Source: Anabaena catenula FACHB-362
GTDB taxonomy: Bacteria; Cyanobacteriota; Cyanobacteriia; Cyanobacteriales; Nostocaceae
Length of the DNA stretch: 64,000 nucleotides
NCBI RefSeq assembly: GCF_014698735.1
Contig: NZ_JACJTQ010000001.1
Coordinates: forward strand, 1-64,000
Direction of reading: 5' to 3'
Shown one piece after another: positions 18,348 through 27,061 of the stretch. The stretch's first letter is position 1; each line of letters begins with the position of its first letter. The position numbers and the translations under genes were made by a program. The notes beneath the pieces are model-generated. The model did no database searches, was not told where the DNA came from, and worked only from the letters and a program-made list of their open reading frames with translations.

Positions 18348-19136
18348 TTATGCTTCCTCTTCTTCGTCGGGAACCACTGCGTCAGCGTACTCACTTTCGT
18401 CGTAGTCGTAGTCTTCTTCAGAGTAATCTTCGTAATCCTCTTCCGCTTCCAGTTGACCGTGACGGCCTTCGTAAATAGCATCCGCTAATTTGCCGACAAT
18501 CAGCTTAATCGACCTGATTGCATCATCATTGGCTGGAATGGGAATATCTACTACATCTGGATCACAGTTTGTATCCAACATCGATACAATGGGAATACTC
18601 AATTTTTGGCATTCTTGAACTGCGTTATACTCCCGGCGTTGGTCAACAATGATCACAACATCGGGTACTTTTCGCATATTTTTAATACCGCCCAAGTACT
18701 TTTGCAGCTTTGTCATTTCCCGACGCAGCATGGAAGCTTCTTTTTTCGGCAACAAATCTAACGCGCCCGTTTCTTCACGGCGTTCTAAATCTTTCAGCCT
18801 GTCTGCTCTGGTTTTGATTGTCGCCCAGTTGGTGAGCATTCCACCCAACCAACGTTGGTTAATGTAGTGAGAACCACAACGAGCAGCTTCTTGAGCAATA
18901 ATTCCTGCGGCTTGGCGCTTTGTCCCAACGAACAGGAATTTTTTACCCTGCTCTGATTGGGTTCGCATATAGTTGTATGCATTATCCATCAACTGTGCTG
19001 TCTGCACCAAGTCGATGATATGTACACCATTACGAGAGGTGTAGATGTACGGAGACATCTTTGGATTCCAACGTCGGGTTTGGTGTCCAAAGTGAACCCC
19101 AGACTCCATCATTTGAGCCAATGAAACAACGGGCAT
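18348..19136 (-). CDS. rpsB: 30S ribosomal protein S2
   Basis: 262 residues. S2 binds the 30S head/body junction and is needed for S1 binding. The start [20 protein letters not shown] is typical; ATG 19136 has AGGAG eight bases upstream, so a 16-codon extension of the frame is rejected. Motifs include [40 protein letters not shown]-like ([15 protein letters not shown]) and a C-terminal acidic tail rich in Glu, Asp and Tyr. First gene of the rpsB-tsf pair. Confidence 0.97.
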   Translation of the reverse strand: MPVVSLAQMMESGVHFGHQTRRWNPKMSPYIYTSRNGVHIIDLVQTAQLMDNAYNYMRTQSEQGKKFLFVGTKRQAAGIIAQEAARCGSHYINQRWLGGMLTNWATIKTRADRLKDLERREETGALDLLPKKEASMLRREMTKLQKYLGGIKNMRKVPDVVIIVDQRREYNAVQECQKLSIPIVSMLDTNCDPDVVDIPIPANDDAIRSIKLIVGKLADAIYEGRHGQLEAEEDYEDYSEEDYDYDESEYADAVVPDEEEEA

Positions 19137-19398
19137 TTTTGTAACTCCTATTCGGGTTAAACCTCCATCCAGGCGCATTTCCATTAAGGAAACACCCGAA
19201 TCCCCGGATGTGCGGAATTTTAGTCAACTGTTCTAGGGTAGCACAATTGTGGCTAATGTGAAGGAAAGTTTATATTTTTTTTATTGCATCTACGCAACTA
19301 AAAAGTAAATGGAAATGCGAAAAGCAGCAATTGAAGCCAGGTTTTTAATATTTATTTATCTTGCTATAATTGTAACCATATCTATTTGAGGTCAAGTA

Positions 19399-19650
19399 AT
19401 GAAAGCTTTTGAAGTCATGGGAAAAGTTGATGAAAAAGGTCAATTATTTTTAGATAAACCTTTAGAAATTCCTACATCTAGTCAAGTCAGAGTGATTATC
19501 CTTGTATCAGATGAAGATGAAACTGAATCTGATCCTGATGATACTCCGGTAGGGGAAATAAAAGAGAGTTTAAAAAGAGCATTGCAAGAAGCAAAAGGAG
19601 GAAAAAGAATACCTTTAGAAAAAATGTGGGAAGGAATTGATGCAGAATGA
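19399..19650 (+). CDS. RelN-type antitoxin of a type II toxin-antitoxin pair
   Basis: 83 residues. The N-terminal half (VDEKGQLFLDKPLEIPTSSQ, VRVIILVSD) looks like the beta-rich AbrB/RelN-type DNA-binding fold seen in small cyanobacterial antitoxins. The middle is acidic (DEDETESDPDD), and the C-terminal helical tail (ESLKRALQEAKGGKRIPL, WEGIDAE) would wrap the toxin. It overlaps the downstream RelE-like gene by 11 bp, as toxin-antitoxin pairs often do. It is divergent from rpsB across about 260 bp. Confidence 0.8.
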   Translation: MKAFEVMGKVDEKGQLFLDKPLEIPTSSQVRVIILVSDEDETESDPDDTPVGEIKESLKRALQEAKGGKRIPLEKMWEGIDAE

Positions 19651-20002
19651 TTCTTTTTTAATTAATATTGATTTAACTCCTGAATATCAAAGAAATTTAA
19701 AATCTTTAGCTAAAAAATACCGGAATATTCGTTCTGATACTCAGTCTTTCATTACAGAATTGCAAAAAGGAAATTTATTAGGAGATAGGTTAACTGGTTT
19801 TAGTAAAGATATTTATATTTATAAAGCTAGAGTCAAAAATAGTAATATTCAAAAAGGTAAAAGTGCTGGTTATCGGGTAATTTATTTACTGGAATCGGAA
19901 ACCAGCATTTTATTGTTAACAATTTACAGTAAATCTGAACAAGAAGATATTACTGATCATGATATTAATTCTATTTTAGAGGAGTTTTATAGAGATGAAT
20001 AA
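19640..20002 (+). CDS. RelE/ParE-superfamily toxin
   Basis: 120 residues from ATG 19640 (AAGGA five bases upstream), one codon inside a possible TTG start. It has the RelE fold pattern: a helical pair (TPEYQRNLKSLAKKYRNIRSD, SFITELQKG), then beta strands IYIYKARVKN, GYRVIYLLES, SILLLTIYSK, with Arg in GYRVIY and a C-terminal helix. Relatives cleave mRNA on the ribosome or poison gyrase; which applies here cannot be said. Overlap with the antitoxin gene supports co-translation. Confidence 0.83.
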   Translation: MQNDSFLINIDLTPEYQRNLKSLAKKYRNIRSDTQSFITELQKGNLLGDRLTGFSKDIYIYKARVKNSNIQKGKSAGYRVIYLLESETSILLLTIYSKSEQEDITDHDINSILEEFYRDE

Positions 20003-20032
20003 AAAAAGCCACTAAGAGAAATATAATAAATA

Positions 20033-20079
20033 TTGGGTTATGGCTAACGCCACGCTCCGCGAACGTTACCTCAACCCAA
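20033..20079. repeat. 47-bp nested inverted repeat between convergent genes
   Basis: TTGGGTT (20033-20039) pairs with AACCCAA (20073-20079), with an inner TAACG/CGTTA stem. It lies between the convergent toxin and methyltransferase genes and could act as a terminator for both. The interior (ACGCTCCGCGAACG) is a dispersed repeat often found in cyanobacterial intergenic DNA. Confidence 0.6.
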
Positions 20080-20107
20080 CCTCCTTAAAAGTTATTTGTT
20101 AAAGTTA

Positions 20108-21619
20108 TCAAATATCTAAATCCATGTTTATTTGCACTCCCACTTCTTTTTGTTTCTCAGCACTTTTAACAACTTTATAACTTAAGGGAATATTTAACTT
20201 TTGTTTATTTTCAATAATATCTTGAACTGTGACAATCTGAATTTTATCACAACTATAATTACTATAATATTTACTCTGATAAAAGCCAGCAGATTTTGCA
20301 GTTTTCAGCATCTCTTTAGTGGGATTTTCTAAAGTTATGAATATCGCTACAGTTGCATTTTCTAGCGTCATTGTCCCTAATAAATCTCGGATATCTCCTG
20401 ATTTGACCTTACCAGATTTTACTTGAAAAATCATCTTTTTGGGTTCATTTTTATCACCTTCAAAATAAACAATACCATCTATACCTTTATCTGCACCTTT
20501 TTTAGTATTAATAACTGCTTGGTTATTACTATAAGTTAAGATTGCCCATTTTTCAAATTCTTTACGAGTGCGGTCATCTGCTTTATTTGCTAATGCTTTT
20601 GCACTTTCTATATCTTTAGGAATACCATGAATTTTTATAGTATCTAAAACCCCTTCACCAAAGGTATCTTCTAATCTTTGTAAGATTAAACTAATACTTT
20701 GATAAGTAATATCAATTCCTATCCATTGTCTGTCTAATTTTTGGCAAACTGCAACAGTTGTACCACATCCACAGTAAGCATCTAATACTATATCATTTTC
20801 ATTAGAACTTGCTTTAATTATTCTTTCTAGTAATGATTCTGGTTTCTGCGTTGGATAACCTAGTCGTTCTTTTGCAGAAGGATTAAGTGCTTGAATATCT
20901 ATCCACCAATCATTAGGTAAAACACCTTTATCTAAATAGTATCTGTATTCTTTACCGTTTTTAATATTTCTTTGGTATTTATTGCCATACTCATCTTCTA
21001 AAACAGGTTCGTGCATACTGGAAGTATCTCTTTTCAGTCTAACTAAATTATCATTAAATAGCCTGTTTTTCGATTTACAATAATAAAATATTGTATCGTG
21101 TTTTCTAGGATAAAAATTATTTGATCTTCCACCAGTTTCATAACACCAAATTATTTCATTAATTGAATCTCCACCCTGAGAACAGAAAACAGCATCTAAT
21201 ATTAGCTTCAAATAATGACTAGCACTAGGATCACAATGTAAATAAAAACTTCCTGTAGGTTTTAAAACTCTGTGAATTTCTGTTATTCTTAAAGTCATAC
21301 TCACTAAATAAGCAAGTAAACTTCCTTTTCCTAAAACATTACTTAAACCTGTAATTAAAGCAATACATTGTTGAGTAAATAGACCATGATAGTTAGTAGT
21401 AATTTCATCTATTCCATGAATAGCGTGATCATCCCATTCCCAAGTATCAATAAATGCTTGAGCTTGTGCTTTATCTTCTGAACCAATATTATTATAAATT
21501 TGATTGTAATTGCGTTTAGAATTAAAAGGAGGATCAATATAACACAAGTCAACAGACTCATCTTTAATGTAACGTCTTAAAACCTCTAAATTATCGCCAT
21601 AATAAAGTTGATTAACCAT
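20108..21619 (-). CDS. DNA methyltransferase (N4/N6 class) fused to an Mrr-like nuclease domain
   Basis: 503 residues. The N-terminal two thirds is a beta-class amino-methyltransferase: motif IV DLCYIDPPFNS near residue 30, then the target-recognition region, then motif I LDAYCGCGTTVAVCQ and RQWIGIDITYQS near 250-290, the permuted order of that class. The C-terminal ~140 residues (FEKWAILTYSN, GADKGIDGIVYFEGD, MIFQVKSGKV, GDIRDLLGTM) have the D-(x)n-Q-x-K core of Mrr_cat nucleases. An in-frame ATG lies 15 codons upstream (21664). ATG 21619 follows a weak GAAG and starts right at the conserved NQLYYGDNLEVL. Restriction-modification in one chain is likely; the recognition site is unknown. Confidence 0.85.
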   Translation of the reverse strand: MVNQLYYGDNLEVLRRYIKDESVDLCYIDPPFNSKRNYNQIYNNIGSEDKAQAQAFIDTWEWDDHAIHGIDEITTNYHGLFTQQCIALITGLSNVLGKGSLLAYLVSMTLRITEIHRVLKPTGSFYLHCDPSASHYLKLILDAVFCSQGGDSINEIIWCYETGGRSNNFYPRKHDTIFYYCKSKNRLFNDNLVRLKRDTSSMHEPVLEDEYGNKYQRNIKNGKEYRYYLDKGVLPNDWWIDIQALNPSAKERLGYPTQKPESLLERIIKASSNENDIVLDAYCGCGTTVAVCQKLDRQWIGIDITYQSISLILQRLEDTFGEGVLDTIKIHGIPKDIESAKALANKADDRTRKEFEKWAILTYSNNQAVINTKKGADKGIDGIVYFEGDKNEPKKMIFQVKSGKVKSGDIRDLLGTMTLENATVAIFITLENPTKEMLKTAKSAGFYQSKYYSNYSCDKIQIVTVQDIIENKQKLNIPLSYKVVKSAEKQKEVGVQINMDLDI

Positions 21620-21816
21620 TGTATTCTTCAAATTATTTTGCTTAAATAAACCCTGGTTAATCATTTTTATACTAAATTACCTTTTTGTCATACCAGAAAA
21701 GATTTGATATTACCTTATGCTTTATTAAGAAGAATTAAGAGAATACCTGAAAAACCCTGATAATCTGGAAACAGATTGAGTTATAATGGCTAAAACTATT
21801 AACTAATATAATTTTT

Positions 21817-23181
21817 ATGACTGTTACAGAAATTTTACAATTTGTAGATAATTTAGTATTTACTAAGACTGATAAACATTTGGATGATCTCCAACAAAAG
21901 ATAATTGAGGAACTATTTAAGGGTAAAACTTATAAGCAAATTGCAAATATTTATGATTATGATGAGGGTTATATTGGTGATGAAAGTAGGAATTTATTTA
22001 AAATTTTATCTGAAGGTTTAGGTCAAAATGTTAATAAATCTAATTTTTGTTGGACTATAGAAAGGATTACAAATTCAAAATTAGTTAATTCGTTAAATAA
22101 TAATATTAATTGCATTCCTAATAATCAAACATCAAATCATTATCAACAACAGAATAATAATACAGAACAATCTAAATCTTCTTACCATGATTTAACTGTA
22201 TCCCCTAAAATTACTCGTTTTTATGGACGAAAAAAAGAGTTGGAATGTTTATCTAATTGGATATTAAATCAAAACACTCATTTAATCTCTGTTTTAGGAT
22301 TATCTGGAATTGGTAAAACTACCCTTGTGAAAAGATTTGTTGATCTCAACTTACAACAATTTGAAGTAATTATTTGGAGAAGTTTAAAATTCCCTAAATC
22401 CCTAGATTTACTTATTGATGATTTATTGAATGTTTGTAAACAAGAAGTCAAAAAAACTATAAATGATAAATTAAACCAATTATTTAATATATTGAGAAAT
22501 AAAAAATGCTTAATTATTTTAGATGAGTTAGAAAATATCTTTATTAATTGCCAATTTGCCGGACAATATAAACCTGAACATCAAGATTATAAAACATTCC
22601 TGCAAATGATCACAGAAATTGAACACCAAAGTTGTTTAATTCTCATTAGTCCAGAAAAATGTCAAGAAATGATATCCTTAGACAGTGAACTTTACCCAAT
22701 TCATTCTTTAGAATTATCCGGATTAGGTGATGCAGCTACAGAGAATTTAAAAAATCAAGGATTAAAAAATCAAGGATTAAAAAATCAAGAAACTTGGTTA
22801 GAATTAATTAACTTATATGAAAGTCATCCTAAATATTTACAGTATATCAGCATCTTAATTAAAGAAGTATTTCAGAGTGAAGTGTCAGAATTTATCAAAG
22901 AAAATAGTTTAATCTTAACAGAAGACTTTAAATCTCTGTTTGACTCAATATGGATAAGATTATCAGATGTTGAAAAAGAGATATTATTAAAAATAAGTCA
23001 AAATGATCACCCCATATCTAGAGATGAGATAAAACAGTCTTTATCATTGTCATCAATAGATGTAATTAACGGTTTACAATCATTAAACAGACGGTTTTTA
23101 TTAACCAAATCAGAAACTGATGAAAAATCATTTAAGCTCTCCTCTGTTTTTAGAGAGTATCTAAAAATTTATCATCAGTAA
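21817..23181 (+). CDS. STAND/NB-ARC ATPase with N-terminal HTH-like domain
   Basis: 454 residues. An N-terminal ~100 residues (LDDLQQKIIEELFKGKTYKQ, IANIYDYDEGYIGDESRNLF) resembles the helix-turn-helix domain found at the start of cyanobacterial vWA-MoxR-associated and NACHT/NB-ARC proteins. An Asn/Gln-rich linker follows. The NTPase core starts at FYGRKKELECLSNWI, with Walker A GLSGIGKTTLV and Walker B CLIILDELENI, and then a winged-helix part (FDSIWIRLSDVEKEILLKIS). There is no WD40/TPR sensor or recognisable effector after it. It lies 152 bp from, and divergent to, the methyltransferase-nuclease gene. The A+T content is very high. A defence or signalling role is inferred. Confidence 0.8.
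   Translation: MTVTEILQFVDNLVFTKTDKHLDDLQQKIIEELFKGKTYKQIANIYDYDEGYIGDESRNLFKILSEGLGQNVNKSNFCWTIERITNSKLVNSLNNNINCIPNNQTSNHYQQQNNNTEQSKSSYHDLTVSPKITRFYGRKKELECLSNWILNQNTHLISVLGLSGIGKTTLVKRFVDLNLQQFEVIIWRSLKFPKSLDLLIDDLLNVCKQEVKKTINDKLNQLFNILRNKKCLIILDELENIFINCQFAGQYKPEHQDYKTFLQMITEIEHQSCLILISPEKCQEMISLDSELYPIHSLELSGLGDAATENLKNQGLKNQGLKNQETWLELINLYESHPKYLQYISILIKEVFQSEVSEFIKENSLILTEDFKSLFDSIWIRLSDVEKEILLKISQNDHPISRDEIKQSLSLSSIDVINGLQSLNRRFLLTKSETDEKSFKLSSVFREYLKIYHQ
22747..22791 (+). repeat. Three 15-bp in-frame repeats in the STAND ATPase gene
   Basis: TTAAAAAATCAAGGA is repeated three times (last copy with one change), coding LKNQG LKNQG LKNQE. It probably forms a flexible loop that can vary in length without a frameshift. 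Confidence 0.93.
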
Positions 23182-23190
23182 CTATAATTC

Positions 23191-23691
23191 TTACAATCCC
23201 ATTAAATCATCACTTGCAGGTATACCCGGATAAAAACTATCGCTGATAATTTCTTCGTATAAATATAAACACTTATTAGGAAACGTCGAAAAAGGTAGAT
23301 TAGTTTCTCCTGCTGCTAAATCTCTACCATTTTGATATGCTTCTGTAATTGCTTCTACTAAATAAGATTGTAAACTAGGATTCTCATTTAGTAACTTTAA
23401 AATATCCCGTCTTTGTATTCTAATAGTTGCTAACCAACTCCGACTGCGTTTATCTGGTTGATATTCCCACTTCAATAAATGAGCAAGTAAAATCCCAAGA
23501 CGATTTCTCAATTCTTGACGTTCCCTTCTCCCCAAAGATGAAATCTCCTCAACCAAATTTATAATATCAAGCTGACTCCATTGTTGATTAAGCAACACAT
23601 TAACCTGTTGTTGAGTCCAAGCGTAAAAATCACATTCATAGAGATTTTCACCCTCTTCTAACTGCGCTTCTTTAACTTGCGGTGTTTGCAT
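23191..23691 (-). CDS. DUF29 family protein
   Basis: 166 residues from ATG 23691; a TTG two codons upstream is possible. It has the DUF29 pattern: LYECDFYAWTQQQVNVLLNQ, LDIINLVEEISSLGRRERQE, then RLGILLAHLLKWEYQPDKRS, SWLATIRIQRRDILKLLNEN, PSLQSYLVEAITEAYQNGRD and a TFP-containing end. The family is abundant in cyanobacteria, helical and of unknown function. It converges with the STAND gene, with only 9 bp between the stops. Confidence 0.9.
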   Translation of the reverse strand: MQTPQVKEAQLEEGENLYECDFYAWTQQQVNVLLNQQWSQLDIINLVEEISSLGRRERQELRNRLGILLAHLLKWEYQPDKRSRSWLATIRIQRRDILKLLNENPSLQSYLVEAITEAYQNGRDLAAGETNLPFSTFPNKCLYLYEEIISDSFYPGIPASDDLMGL

Positions 23692-23759
23692 AATCAAACC
23701 CTACTAATTTGTCTGATTTTATTATATCCTCAAAATGCCTTAATCTTTTGATTCTATAC

Positions 23760-23788
23760 GTAGGGGTTTAGCACTGCTAAACCCCTAC
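23760..23788. repeat. Perfect 13-bp stem palindrome
   Basis: GTAGGGGTTTAGC, three-base loop, GCTAAACCCCTAC. This is a widely dispersed palindrome type in cyanobacterial intergenic DNA. It has no T-tract on either side, so it is not a clear terminator. Confidence 0.85.
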
Positions 23789-23855
23789 ATATCTAGAGTT
23801 TTTCGTAATCTTATAAAAGTTCAAATCTCACCCGTTTTGGGTATATCCTTCTTAC

Positions 23856-23881
23856 TCTCTGTGTCTCTGCGTCTCTGCGTG
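23856..23881. repeat. Short tandem repeat TCTCTGCG, three copies
   Basis: TCTCTGTG, TCTCTGCG, TCTCTGCG in a row, just downstream of the glycosyltransferase stop at 23888 (minus strand). Confidence 0.8.
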
Positions 23882-23887
23882 AGAAAA

Positions 23888-24853
23888 TCATTTATTCTGA
23901 GATGCAGAATAAGCCGCATAAACCCCTTTCACATTATACCAATTCAAGAAAATCCGTGCAATTTCCAACGCCAATTGCGGTTTACCCAAATCAATCAACC
24001 ATTGCAAAAACGGAGCCATCGTTCTTTCATTTAAAGCCCCATTTAAAGAAAGAATCCCCCACAGTAAACGATGAAGCCAAGTCATTTGAATCATCATCTT
24101 TACTTCCCAAGTAGGATGCTTTTGATAAAACAAAACTCCCATGCGTCCCCGTTGAATTTCTTGATCAATTAACTTAGGAATTTGCTTTAAACTAAAAGGT
24201 GGATGCCAATGATAACCAACAGCTTCAGGACATTTAATTAATTGCAAACCTAATTTTTTTAACCTTACGCCTAATTCTAAATCTTCCCAACCATAAAGTT
24301 GAAAACCAGTATCAAACAAACCTGCTTCTTCTAACCAATGTTTGGGAATAGCCACATTACCCGTAGCAAAGAAAGCAGCAGAAAAATCTGTGATTTTATA
24401 TGGTTCAGCGGTGGGATTTTCAAAATTACAAGTATTAATTACAGCACCGTAAGTAAAAAAGTTGTCGCTTCCTAATTTCTCCCTTCCCTGTACTAAAGCA
24501 TTTGTATGAGCTTGCAGGAAATTCGGCAAAACCACTAAATCACTATCAATAAAAATAATTGTGTCACCTTGTGCTTTTTCTACCCCCAAATTTCGTGCCG
24601 CAGCAGGCCCAGCATGATCTTGTTCAAAACAGCGCACATGGGGAAACTCATCTTTGTGTGTTGCTAACCAGTCCAAAGTTCCATCAGTAGAACCATCATC
24701 TACCAACACAACCTCATAACCTTGTATATGATTTTCGTCGATAAACACCTGTCCCTCCAAAGCACGGAGGCACTTTTGCAAAATTGGCAAGCGATTATAA
24801 GTTGGAATGACAATACTAAAAAACATAGTTTTACCCATATCACTATTATTCAT
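23888..24853 (-). CDS. Glycosyltransferase family 2
   Basis: 321 residues with a GT-A fold: FSIVIPTYNRLPILQKCLRA at the N-terminus, EVVLVDDGSTDGTLDWL (nucleotide binding), IIFIDSDLVVLPNF (DxD-type metal site), and GWEDLELGVRLKKLG (the ED catalytic-base region). The C-terminal helical region carries no clear membrane span. It transfers a sugar from a nucleotide-sugar donor; the acceptor is unknown. Further ATGs at codons 6 and 10 are also possible starts, with no strong Shine-Dalgarno sequence to decide. It is not part of the large glycan cluster, which starts 10 kb further on. Confidence 0.88.
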   Translation of the reverse strand: MNNSDMGKTMFFSIVIPTYNRLPILQKCLRALEGQVFIDENHIQGYEVVLVDDGSTDGTLDWLATHKDEFPHVRCFEQDHAGPAAARNLGVEKAQGDTIIFIDSDLVVLPNFLQAHTNALVQGREKLGSDNFFTYGAVINTCNFENPTAEPYKITDFSAAFFATGNVAIPKHWLEEAGLFDTGFQLYGWEDLELGVRLKKLGLQLIKCPEAVGYHWHPPFSLKQIPKLIDQEIQRGRMGVLFYQKHPTWEVKMMIQMTWLHRLLWGILSLNGALNERTMAPFLQWLIDLGKPQLALEIARIFLNWYNVKGVYAAYSASQNK

Positions 24854-24993
24854 ATTTAGAATATGACAAAGAGAACATAGTTACGGTTTCTTGAAAAAAC
24901 ATCTGTATAAGTACATCAACTTGAATTTGAAGATACCATATTTGTACGTATAATCCAGCCCCTAAATCAATAAAAAGCTTATATGGTAGGGTT

Positions 24994-25021
24994 TTTTAAC
25001 TTTTAATTTTTAATTTTTAAT
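24994..25021. repeat. Heptamer repeat TTTTAAT, about four copies, upstream of argG
   Basis: TTTTAAC followed by three TTTTAAT heptamers in the argG upstream region, about 90 bp before the start codon. The rest of the gap 24854-25108 shows no gene or clear promoter. Confidence 0.75.
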
Positions 25022-25108
25022 TGGATAGCTGTTGCATTAAGAAAATATACGCTGGTTAAGTCAGATATAATAATGACTCATTCTTTGTTTTCCTAAGTGG
25101 AGAAACTA

Positions 25109-26308
25109 ATGGGTCGCGCCAAAAAGGTTGTTCTAGCATATTCTGGTGGAGTAGATACTTCTGTTTGCATTCCCTACTTAAAGCAAGAGTGGGGTGTAGA
25201 AGAGGTAATTACCCTAGCAGCAGATTTAGGTCAGGGAGATGAATTAGAACCAGTTCGAGAAAAAGCCCTGAAATCGGGTGCAAGTGAATCTCTGGTAGCA
25301 GATGTTAAAGATATCTTCATTAAAGATTACGCATTTCCCGCGATTCAAGCCAACGCCCTCTATGAAAATCGTTATCCTCTAGGAACAGCCCTAGCTCGGC
25401 CGTTGATTGCTAAAATTCTAGTAGAAGCAGCTGCAAAATATGGTGCTGATGCGATCGCTCACGGTTGTACTGGCAAAGGTAATGACCAAGTACGCTTTGA
25501 TGTCTCCTGTACAGCCCTCAACCCTAATCTGAAGATCCTCGCACCAGCGAGAGAATGGGGAATGAGTCGGGAAGAAACCATAGCCTATGGTGAGCGATGT
25601 GGTATTCCTGCACCAGTAAAAAAATCTTCTCCCTTTAGTATAGATAAAAACTTACTGGGTCGTAGCATCGAAGCTGGTACGTTGGAAGATCCAGCCAACG
25701 AACCACCAGAAGAAATCTATGAAATGACCAAGGCCATAGTCGATACTCCCAACGAGCCGGAATATCTAGAAATTGGCTTCCAAAAAGGGCTTCCTACCAC
25801 AATCAACGGTACATCTAAAAACCCAGTTGAGTTAATCGAACAACTCAATCAGATAGTAGGAAATCACGGTATTGGGCGGATTGACATGATTGAAAACCGC
25901 TTAGTAGGCATCAAATCGCGGGAAATCTACGAATCACCAGCAATGGTAGTTCTCATTAACGCCCATCGTGATTTAGAAAGCCTAACTTTAACAGCCGATG
26001 TCAGTCAATACAAGCGGGGTATTGAAGAAACCTACACCAAATTGGTATACAACGGACTTTGGTACAGCCCACTTAAAGCCGCATTAGATGCCTTTATTCA
26101 ACAAACACAAGAACGAGTTTCTGGTGTAGTGCGGTTAAAACTTTTCAAAGGTAACGCCACCATTGTTGGTCGTTGGAGTGATAATTCCCTCTATACTCCC
26201 GACTTAGCAACCTACGGAGCCGAAGACCAATTTGATCACAAAGCCGCAGAAGGCTTTATCTACGTCTGGGGACTCCCAACTCGCATTTGGGCGCAGAGAG
26301 ACAGGTAA
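25109..26308 (+). CDS. argG: Argininosuccinate synthase
   Basis: 399 residues. It joins citrulline and aspartate using ATP, the next-to-last step of arginine synthesis. The ATP pyrophosphatase motif [11 protein letters not shown] is at the N-terminus, with [16 protein letters not shown] (substrate binding) near 120, [18 protein letters not shown] near 180, and the C-terminal [12 protein letters not shown] 25109 has GGAG six bases upstream; a GTG four codons earlier is less likely. It converges with the DedA gene across repeat arrays. Confidence 0.98.
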   Translation: MGRAKKVVLAYSGGVDTSVCIPYLKQEWGVEEVITLAADLGQGDELEPVREKALKSGASESLVADVKDIFIKDYAFPAIQANALYENRYPLGTALARPLIAKILVEAAAKYGADAIAHGCTGKGNDQVRFDVSCTALNPNLKILAPAREWGMSREETIAYGERCGIPAPVKKSSPFSIDKNLLGRSIEAGTLEDPANEPPEEIYEMTKAIVDTPNEPEYLEIGFQKGLPTTINGTSKNPVELIEQLNQIVGNHGIGRIDMIENRLVGIKSREIYESPAMVVLINAHRDLESLTLTADVSQYKRGIEETYTKLVYNGLWYSPLKAALDAFIQQTQERVSGVVRLKLFKGNATIVGRWSDNSLYTPDLATYGAEDQFDHKAAEGFIYVWGLPTRIWAQRDR

Positions 26309-26311
26309 TAG

Positions 26312-26352
26312 GGGCAGGGAGCAGGGGAGCAGGGGAGCAGGGGAGGCAGGGG
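26312..26352. repeat. Octamer repeat AGGGGAGC, four to five degenerate copies
   Basis: A G-rich tandem array immediately after the argG stop. One unit has an extra G (AGGGGAGGC). Confidence 0.85.
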
Positions 26353-26377
26353 AGAGAATTATTTATAACCTCTTCCC

Positions 26378-26418
26378 AATTACGAATTACGAATTACGAA
26401 TTACGAATTACGAATTAC
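26378..26418. repeat. Heptamer repeat AATTACG, nearly six copies
   Basis: Five exact heptamers plus six bases of a sixth, between the convergent argG and DedA genes. No terminator hairpin is visible there, so the arrays replace an ordinary 3' intergenic region. Confidence 0.95.
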
Positions 26419-26431
26419 CAGTCCCCAATCC

Positions 26432-27061
26432 CTATTCCCCAGTTTCCTGTTTGATTTGGCGAGATTCCCACCAAATAGGCACAACAATCACAACAACCAA
26501 GATTAATAACGCCAAAATTGCAAATTTGCTCACCCAAGCAACTAATTGCTCTAGGGAAATAATTTTGCCTGCAAAGAAAGCTAAAGTCACCATCACACTA
26601 GCCCAGGCAGATGCCCCGGCTAAGTTGTATACCAAGAATTTCCCGAAGGACATTTCGGCGATACCCGCAAGTGGTGCAGCAAAAATTCGTAGCAAAGCAA
26701 AAAAGCGACCAAAAAATACAGCTTTAGCAGCGTTTTCACTAAATTGTTCTTTAATACTCAGCAGTCGCGCTTCAGATATGCGGAATATCTTCCCCACTTG
26801 TAGCAAGAAAGGCCAACCACCAACCCTACCAATCCAATAGCCGCAATTACCGCCAATTACAGCACCTGCAACAGCGTCACCGAGAACCAGCCAGTAATTC
26901 AGTTCATCACTGCCAGCTAGAAAACCGCCTACTAAAGTCACGGTTTCACCAGGAAGAGGAATGCCCAAATTCTCTAGCAAAATTCCTAAAAAAATTGCCC
27001 AATAACCGTAATTACGAGCAATTTCTTGGATGTTTTCTAGTGAAATTAGCTCAAGAGACAT
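26432..27061 (-). CDS. DedA family membrane protein
   Basis: 209 residues with about five hydrophobic segments. Family marks are ENLGIPLPGETVTLVGGFLA near residue 30, the Gly-rich GAVIGGNCGYWIGRVGG, then FFGRFFALLRIFAAPLAGIA (the FxxR region) and a long C-terminal membrane helix. DedA proteins are implicated in membrane homeostasis and, in some bacteria, undecaprenyl-phosphate or phospholipid flipping. The exact substrate here is unknown. The gene is single, with no operon partner. Confidence 0.93.
   Translation of the reverse strand: MSLELISLENIQEIARNYGYWAIFLGILLENLGIPLPGETVTLVGGFLAGSDELNYWLVLGDAVAGAVIGGNCGYWIGRVGGWPFLLQVGKIFRISEARLLSIKEQFSENAAKAVFFGRFFALLRIFAAPLAGIAEMSFGKFLVYNLAGASAWASVMVTLAFFAGKIISLEQLVAWVSKFAILALLILVVVIVVPIWWESRQIKQETGE

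Noticed and set aside
26232-26840. Plus-strand frame running from the argG end through the repeats into the DedA gene
   Set aside because: It reads antisense to DedA and through the repeat arrays; no family pattern, and the DedA frame is clearly real.
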